Origin: an uncultured Lachnospiraceae bacterium
GTDB taxonomy: Bacteria; Bacillota; Clostridia; Lachnospirales; Lachnospiraceae
NCBI GenBank assembly: GCA_910587635.1
Contig: CAJUNB010000037.1
Span: 1-64,000 of the forward strand
Length of the DNA stretch: 64,000 nt
Direction of reading: 5' to 3'
How positions within the stretch are numbered: position 1 is the first letter of the stretch; each line of letters opens with the position of its first letter. Shown in pieces: positions 59,448 through 64,000 of the stretch. The position numbers were made by a program, and so were the translations under genes. Below the pieces are notes generated by a model. That model was given only the letters and a program-made list of their open reading frames with translations. It was not told the origin of the DNA and made no database searches.

Positions 59448-60984
59448 TAAAAATTTCCGGCAACATTTCCAGCAAATCCCCCGCCATCACCGAATAGGCC
59501 GATTTCTTCCCGGACGCAGCATTTCCTGCAAGGCCATGAACATAGACAGCCATACAGGCCGCTTCCATTCCCTTCATCCCCTGTGCTACAAGCCCTGCTA
59601 AAATCCCTGCCAGCACATCTCCGCTTCCTCCTGTAGCCATACCGTTATCTCCTGAAGTATTGATATAAATTTCTCCTTCAGAGTCCCCTATAACAGTCCT
59701 GGCATCCTTGCTTACAACTATAGCCCCCACAGTCAGCGCATATTCTTTTACTGTGGGAATCCGCTCTTCCTTACAACATTTTATGCTCTTTTTCGTCAAT
59801 CGTGAAAATTCTCCCATATGCGGCGTAAAATAGATCTCTCTTCCCGCTTTCACGCTCACAGACTCAGGCCAAGCCGCCAATATATTCAGGCCGTCCGCAT
59901 CCACAATAAGAGGCGCCCTGCACTGTTCCCATACATATTTCATCATCTGACATGCCAGAGGTCCTTTTCCCATTCCCGGCCCGATCACAACACAATCCGC
60001 CCATGCCAGTCCGGCCTCTATTGCCTCCCCGGGGAATTCTGTCTCATATGTATCCACAATTGCTTCCGGCACAGCAGAAAAAAGCAGCTCTCTGTTTGAT
60101 CTTGCAGTCAGTATCCGTACAAGCCCGGCTCCAGTCCGATAGGCCCCAAGCGCCGCAAACTGACAGGCCCCATACATCTCCTCACTGCCTGCAATGACAA
60201 ATACCTTTCCAAAACTACCTTTATTTCCATCGGTTTTTCTCACTGGAAGCCTCGTCAAGTCTCCTCTGTCATAGATAAAGGCAGCCGGCTTTTCCAGTCC
60301 CTCTCTGTAGGAAATACCGATCTTTTTACAGACCAGCTCTCCTGTATATTCCGCTCCCGGATAAAAAATCTGCCCTAACTTCTCATATCCATAAGTTACT
60401 GTCAGATCGGCCCTGACTGCGGTTCCCATAACCACTCCCGTATCTGTATGGATTCCTGACGAAATATCTACAGACACAATATAAGCCCCTGACTGATTCA
60501 TATACTCTACAGACTGTGCAAAGATACCCGTTATCTCTCTGGATAATCCGATACCAAAGAGCCCGTCTATGACAATATCCCAGTTTTTCCTTTTCCTATC
60601 CACTCTTTCTTCGATCTGCGCCGATAAATCACTTTTTATGGAAACTCCCATATGCCCCAAAATCTGTATCTGAACCGCCGTTTCCCGGCTGCATTTCTCC
60701 TGATTGCCAATCAGTACAAAGGAAACCTCGTAGCCATATTCCATAAGAATACGTCCAATGGCAAGGCCATCACCCCCGTTATTTCCACAGCCGGCAACAA
60801 CCAGGACAGATATCTTTCTCTCTTTTCCATTTTCCCACCGGGAGATTTTCGGAAAACGTCCTCTGATCTCTTCCACAGTAGCTACAGCGGCCCGCTCCAT
60901 CAAAACAAGTGAAGAAATCCCAATATTCTCAATGGTATTTCTGTCATAGCTTTTCATCTGTGCTGCGTTTACAAGAAATTGCAT
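59440..60984 (-). CDS. nnrD: Bifunctional NAD(P)H-hydrate epimerase / dehydratase
   Basis: Repairs hydrated NAD(P)H. The start at 60984 follows AGGAG, giving 514 residues that open MQFLVNAAQMKS. The N-terminal YjeF_N (epimerase) domain has GCGNNGGDGLAIGR, and the C-terminal ribokinase-like dehydratase domain (from about 230) has TPHMGEFSRL and GGSGDVLAGI. Fusions of the two are common. It precedes alr, as in Bacillus-type chromosomes, and its last codons lie in a repeat. Confidence 0.95.
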   Translation of the reverse strand: MQFLVNAAQMKSYDRNTIENIGISSLVLMERAAVATVEEIRGRFPKISRWENGKERKISVLVVAGCGNNGGDGLAIGRILMEYGYEVSFVLIGNQEKCSRETAVQIQILGHMGVSIKSDLSAQIEERVDRKRKNWDIVIDGLFGIGLSREITGIFAQSVEYMNQSGAYIVSVDISSGIHTDTGVVMGTAVRADLTVTYGYEKLGQIFYPGAEYTGELVCKKIGISYREGLEKPAAFIYDRGDLTRLPVRKTDGNKGSFGKVFVIAGSEEMYGACQFAALGAYRTGAGLVRILTARSNRELLFSAVPEAIVDTYETEFPGEAIEAGLAWADCVVIGPGMGKGPLACQMMKYVWEQCRAPLIVDADGLNILAAWPESVSVKAGREIYFTPHMGEFSRLTKKSIKCCKEERIPTVKEYALTVGAIVVSKDARTVIGDSEGEIYINTSGDNGMATGGSGDVLAGILAGLVAQGMKGMEAACMAVYVHGLAGNAASGKKSAYSVMAGDLLEMLPEIFML

Positions 60985-61021
60985 CCTTCTCTCCTCTCCG
61001 GTGAGTTTCCTCATATACCTT

Positions 61022-61115
61022 TGATGCCCGTGTGATGTCATCGCGCAGGGATACTCCTGCCCGCTGCGCCGGGCATCCGTCAGCTCTGCTGACTTTTTCC
61101 TTTGGATGCCCGTGT
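61022..61115. repeat. Complex repeat and hairpin region before nnrDE
   Basis: GATGCCCGTGT occurs at 61022-61032 and 61105-61115, and GGGCATCC between them can pair with either copy. The word CTCCTGCCCGCTGCG near 61053 also occurs at about 13125. It is non-coding on inspection. Confidence 0.6.
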
Positions 61116-61125
61116 ACATAAAAAC

Positions 61126-61151
61126 GCGCCAAAGCTGTTTTTCTTTGGCGC
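61126..61151 (-). terminator. Terminator of the coiled-coil protein gene
   Basis: GCGCCAAAG and CTTTGGCGC form a nine-base-pair stem; on the minus strand it follows the stop codon by three bases and is succeeded by GTTTTT. Confidence 0.88.
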
Positions 61152-61154
61152 ATC

Positions 61155-61811
61155 CTACTCATCACTTCCCTCTTCAGCTTCGCTTTCTTCAGGATCATAT
61201 TTCATATCAAATATTTCCATGACCTTGGAACCTAGAATATCATGCATATAGGAATAGAGTTCATGATTGGCTGTCTCCTTTTCCTGTTTTTGCACAATCT
61301 TCTTTTTCAGTTCCATTCTTGTCTTTATAATCCAACTGTCAAGTGCTTTGATTTCTTCCGTATTTTTATGTAATCTGTCATAGCAAATCCGCATTGTTTC
61401 CAACATCAGCTCGTAATTGACATCTTCTATTTCTTTTGGAAGAGCCTGATTTTCATCCCGATACTCGTTCAATTTCGTATTGCATTCCGCAATCAGGCGT
61501 TTGCTCTCCTCCATCTTTTTATCGTAACGGGACGTTTCCTCTCCTCCCATGGAGGCTATGATACCTTCCATCAACCTTTTTTTCACCCGGTGAACATCCT
61601 GCATACCGCTGTTGACTTTTCCCTGTCGTTTCAAAAGCCCGTTCAGTTTATTTGTCAGACGTTCTATCTCTGTAGTTCTGCCAGTCTGTGTAAACAATCG
61701 ATGCCACTTGTTATCCAGAATCAGCAATGGTATCTGTCTGCCTGACAGAGCATTCCTGTATTTTGCATCGTTCTGTCTGTTTTTATTATTTCCGCCCCGT
61801 TTGCCAATCAT
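61155..61811 (-). CDS. Coiled-coil hypothetical protein
   Basis: A 218-residue hydrophilic protein with no recognised domain. The start at 61811 follows an AGAGG site and comes seven bases after the rex stop; an upstream in-frame ATG lacks a ribosome site. It is highly charged, with long helices (for example EIERLTNKLNGLLKRQ and EESKRLIAECNTKLNEY), and an acidic tail (EESEAEEGSDE). Its position after rex suggests co-expression with the redox regulator. Confidence 0.75.
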   Translation of the reverse strand: MIGKRGGNNKNRQNDAKYRNALSGRQIPLLILDNKWHRLFTQTGRTTEIERLTNKLNGLLKRQGKVNSGMQDVHRVKKRLMEGIIASMGGEETSRYDKKMEESKRLIAECNTKLNEYRDENQALPKEIEDVNYELMLETMRICYDRLHKNTEEIKALDSWIIKTRMELKKKIVQKQEKETANHELYSYMHDILGSKVMEIFDMKYDPEESEAEEGSDE

Positions 61812-61818
61812 ACTTTCT

Positions 61819-62460
61819 CTATCCTCTTTGATTTTCATAGCAGCTGATCATATAAGATAGCTTCATCAAACTGTCTGAAAGATGTACGTTCTCTACCTGC
61901 ACCCCTTCCGGCAAATCCAGATCTACATGTGCAAAATTCCAGATGGCTTTCACGCCATAACTGACAAGCTTATCTGCTATCTCCACAGCGCTTCCTTTTG
62001 GAATCGTCAATACGGCAATATCTATCTCCCGTTCCCTTATACGCTGCTCTACCATCTCCATAGGCTCGACTGTGAGATTTCTCACCTTTCTTCCAAACAA
62101 CTGTGGATTTACATCAAAAATCCCTTTCATAAGAAAGCCCCGTTTTTCAAAGTTCATATAATTGGCAAGGGCCTGCCCCAGATTGCCTGCACCGATAATA
62201 ATCAGATGATGGTGCTGATCCAGTCCCAGTATCTTACCGATTTCTTTATATAAATAATCTACGTTATATCCGTAACCCTGCTGTCCGAAACCGCCAAAAT
62301 TATTAAAATCCTGTCTGATCTGGGAAGCTGTCACCTGCATCAGGCCGCTTAAATCCTGGGAAGAAATTCTCTCTACTCCTTCATCCCTAAGCTCGCCCAA
62401 GTATCGGAAATATCTCGGCAACCTGCCTATGACCGCCTGGGAAATCTCTTTTCCTTCCAT
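61819..62460 (-). CDS. rex: Redox-sensing transcriptional repressor Rex
   Basis: Represses fermentation genes when NADH is low and releases DNA when NADH is high. 213 residues: a winged-helix domain (to about 80, with RLPRYFRYLGEL and SQIRQDFNNFGGFG) and a Rossmann domain with the GAGNLGQAL dinucleotide motif near residue 92. AGGGG precedes the ATG. No clear TTGTTAA-N4-TTAACAA operator was found in its leader. Confidence 0.96.
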   Translation of the reverse strand: MEGKEISQAVIGRLPRYFRYLGELRDEGVERISSQDLSGLMQVTASQIRQDFNNFGGFGQQGYGYNVDYLYKEIGKILGLDQHHHLIIIGAGNLGQALANYMNFEKRGFLMKGIFDVNPQLFGRKVRNLTVEPMEMVEQRIREREIDIAVLTIPKGSAVEIADKLVSYGVKAIWNFAHVDLDLPEGVQVENVHLSDSLMKLSYMISCYENQRG

Positions 62461-62514
62461 CCTGTCGCCCCTATCTCATTATTTCCTGAAACACTTCGTT
62501 CGCCTATGAGTCCC

Positions 62515-62575
62515 TTTGCAATTCTTTCAGAATCGCAAAGTAGCGAATATCAGCTCACTTCGTTCGCTGATATTC
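62515..62575. repeat. Two hairpins between rex and the ABC-F gene
   Basis: The first (62515-62539) pairs TTTGC-ATTCT with AGAAT-GCAAA; the second (62545-62575) pairs GAATATCAGC with GCTGATATTC. The 12-mer CACTTCGTTCGC occurs at 62492 and again in the second loop (62556). The genes on both sides diverge, so these are upstream elements, not terminators of a flanking gene. Confidence 0.65.
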
Positions 62576-62619
62576 TTCATTATATAAGAATGTTAAATTC
62601 CTGTCAATGAATTGAAGTC

Positions 62620-62648
62620 TTGTATTTAAAAAGGTTTTCCATTAAAAT
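62620..62648 (+). promoter_or_regulatory. Promoter of the ABC-F gene
   Basis: TTGTAT and TAAAAT boxes separated by 17 bases, followed after 13 bases by the GGAGG ribosome site. The leader is too short to hold an attenuator of the kind seen before antibiotic-induced ABC-F genes. Confidence 0.55.
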
Positions 62649-62673
62649 AGAGTAGATTATCGGAGGAATGTAT

Positions 62674-64000
62674 ATGATTTTATCATGTCAGAATATTAAA
62701 AAACAGTTTGGTGAAACCACCATTATAAATCGCTGTTCTTTTTACATAGAGGACTATGAAAAAGCGGCTCTGGTTGGGATTAACGGTGCCGGAAAGACCA
62801 CGCTTCTTCGTATTATTGTAGGAGAAATGTCCGCTGATGAGGGAACAGTTGTCCTTTCCCGTGGAAAGACGCTCGGTTATCTGCCTCAGCTCGTATCTTT
62901 TGACAGTGAGAATTCTATTTACGATGAGCTTCTTTCTGTCAGGCAGGATCTGATCATACTCGAACAACAGATCTGGGAAGCTGAACATAACATGAAGCAA
63001 GTGAACGGCGAAGAGCTGGACAAATTGATGGAACTCTATGCCTCTCTGACCCATCGATTTGAAACAGAAAATGGCTATGCCTATAAAAGTGAATTGACAG
63101 GCGTTTTAAAGGGACTGGGCTTTACCGAGGAAGACTTTTCTAAAAAGATCACGACTCTGTCCGGAGGACAGAAAACAAGGGTTGCTCTGGGCAAAATGCT
63201 TTTATTGAAGCCTGATCTGATTTTGCTGGACGAACCTACCAATCATCTGGATATGACTTCAATTACCTGGCTGGAAACTTATCTGACGAACTATAAAGGA
63301 GCCGTGCTGATCGTATCCCATGACCGGTATTTCCTGGACCGGATTGCCACAAAGATCATCGAAATAGATCAGACAGAAACGACTGTATTTACCGGGAATT
63401 ATACAGATTATGCCTCTAAAAAAGAAATGCTGCGGATAGCCAGATGGAACGCCTATCAAAACCAACAGCGAGAAATCCGACATCAGGAAGAAGTCATCGA
63501 AAAACTCCGTTCTTTTAACCGGGAAAAATCTATCCGGCGTGCGGAAAGCCGTGAAAAGATGCTCAGTAAAATAGAAGTGATCGAAAAGCCAATGGAAGCC
63601 AGAGCTGACATGAGGATACATCTTGAGCCCCGTATACTGAGCGGAAACGATGTCCTCACTGTAACCGATTTAAAAAAATCCTTTGGTCCTCTGACTCTGT
63701 TTCAACATTTGAGCTTTTCCATAAAGCGGGGAGAGCACGTGGCTCTTATCGGCAATAACGGTAGTGGAAAAACGACGATCCTGAAAATCATCAACGATCT
63801 GCTTCCTGCAGAGGAAGGAGAAATCCGTACTGGTTCCAACGTACAGATCGGCTATTATGATCAGGAGCATCATGTCCTTCACCCGGAAAAAACACTGTTT
63901 GAAGAAATATCCGATGCCTACCCCACACTCAACAATACGGAAATCCGAAACACTCTGGCCGCTTTCCTTTTTACCGGAGAGGATGTCTTTAAGCTCGTCC
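62674..64000 (+). CDS. ABC-F family ATPase (partial, 3' end outside the window)
   Basis: The first 442 codons of an ABC-F protein; the frame is open to the window end. The ATG follows GGAGG. Two ABC domains are seen: the first with GINGAGKTT at about 35-43, LSGGQKTR and LLDEPTNHLD, then a linker (KEMLRIARW, EEVIEKLRSFNREKS), then the second with GNNGSGKTT near residue 365. ABC-F proteins act on ribosomes, some giving antibiotic resistance. No membrane domain exists. Subfamily cannot be settled without the C-terminus. Confidence 0.93.
   Translation, partial: MILSCQNIKKQFGETTIINRCSFYIEDYEKAALVGINGAGKTTLLRIIVGEMSADEGTVVLSRGKTLGYLPQLVSFDSENSIYDELLSVRQDLIILEQQIWEAEHNMKQVNGEELDKLMELYASLTHRFETENGYAYKSELTGVLKGLGFTEEDFSKKITTLSGGQKTRVALGKMLLLKPDLILLDEPTNHLDMTSITWLETYLTNYKGAVLIVSHDRYFLDRIATKIIEIDQTETTVFTGNYTDYASKKEMLRIARWNAYQNQQREIRHQEEVIEKLRSFNREKSIRRAESREKMLSKIEVIEKPMEARADMRIHLEPRILSGNDVLTVTDLKKSFGPLTLFQHLSFSIKRGEHVALIGNNGSGKTTILKIINDLLPAEEGEIRTGSNVQIGYYDQEHHVLHPEKTLFEEISDAYPTLNNTEIRNTLAAFLFTGEDVFKLV

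Noticed and set aside
59440..61119. Longer N-terminus of nnrDE starting at 61119
   Set aside because: The added 45 residues are charged and unlike the family, run through a repeat region, and the ATG at 60984 has a proper ribosome site.
62461..62673. Rex operator upstream of rex
   Set aside because: I searched for TTGTTAA-N4-TTAACAA in the gap and saw only partial TGTTAAA words.

Overview
The window looks like a core chromosomal segment of a low-to-mid GC, Gram-positive, spore-forming member of the Clostridia, most likely Lachnospiraceae. The reasons are: formate-THF ligase beside FolD, an FtsK/SpoIIIE translocase, a TepA-type Clp protease homologue, the GGGtGRT / NifU-like pair, a methionine synthase without its activation domain, Rex, strong AGGAGG ribosome sites, and tRNA genes that do not encode CCA. 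There is no prophage, transposase, CRISPR array or rRNA operon. Most genes lie on the minus strand, in long runs with short gaps or coupled starts.

Layout. 1-5546: a repeat block, then folD, fhs and ftsK (one-carbon folate metabolism and chromosome translocation). 5667-8234: a small MerR-like protein, an unknown protein, tRNA-Thr and an MscS channel. 8327-15475: glgB, a DUF1015 protein and serCA, interrupted by two small plus-strand helical genes of unknown role. 15546-16943: an L,D-transpeptidase. 17021-30146: a branched-chain amino acid region (ilvB, ilvD, leuB, ilvC, ilvN, a second ilvN and a second ilvB) with yajC, tgt, a VanY-like carboxypeptidase, aroC and a GNAT acetyltransferase inside it. 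30250-32715: metH. 32964-36324: small secreted, lipoprotein and membrane genes, tRNA-Val and two very small ORFs. 36396-38117: the GGGtGRT / Fe-S scaffold pair. 38251-41237: an ABC importer of the TrpXYZ type. 41361-48398: a compact run of asd, a degenerate GGDEF-EAL protein, a degenerate DUF234-type ATPase, topoisomerase III and a left-handed beta-helix protein. 48453-49847: argH. 50060-51632: a two-gene ABC transporter with no binding protein. 51592-54092: TepA-like protease and a multi-pass membrane protein. 54108-62460: a long minus-strand run (zinc-ribbon protein, YebC, CorC-like, MBL lipoprotein, MazF-like toxin, alr, nnrDE, a coiled-coil protein, rex). 62674-end: a truncated ABC-F gene.

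How the parts fit. The biosynthetic genes supply Ser, Gly and C1 units, Met, Ile/Val/Leu, chorismate and Asp-family precursors. Two acetolactate synthase sets are present. Three palindromes built on ATAAC...GTTAT lie 70-95 bases upstream of leuB, the first ilvN and the second ilvB, and may mark a local regulon. Several gene gaps carry related small hairpin repeats, shared between distant places in the window.

The least understood parts are the GGGtGRT / NifU-like pair, the EAL-ATPase-topoisomerase run in which two proteins have lost catalytic residues, the repeat-like coding element at 36029-36324, and a gene (12637-13071) whose ribosome site sits inside alternative hairpins. No clearly new multi-gene defence or biosynthetic system is evident; these are leads only.
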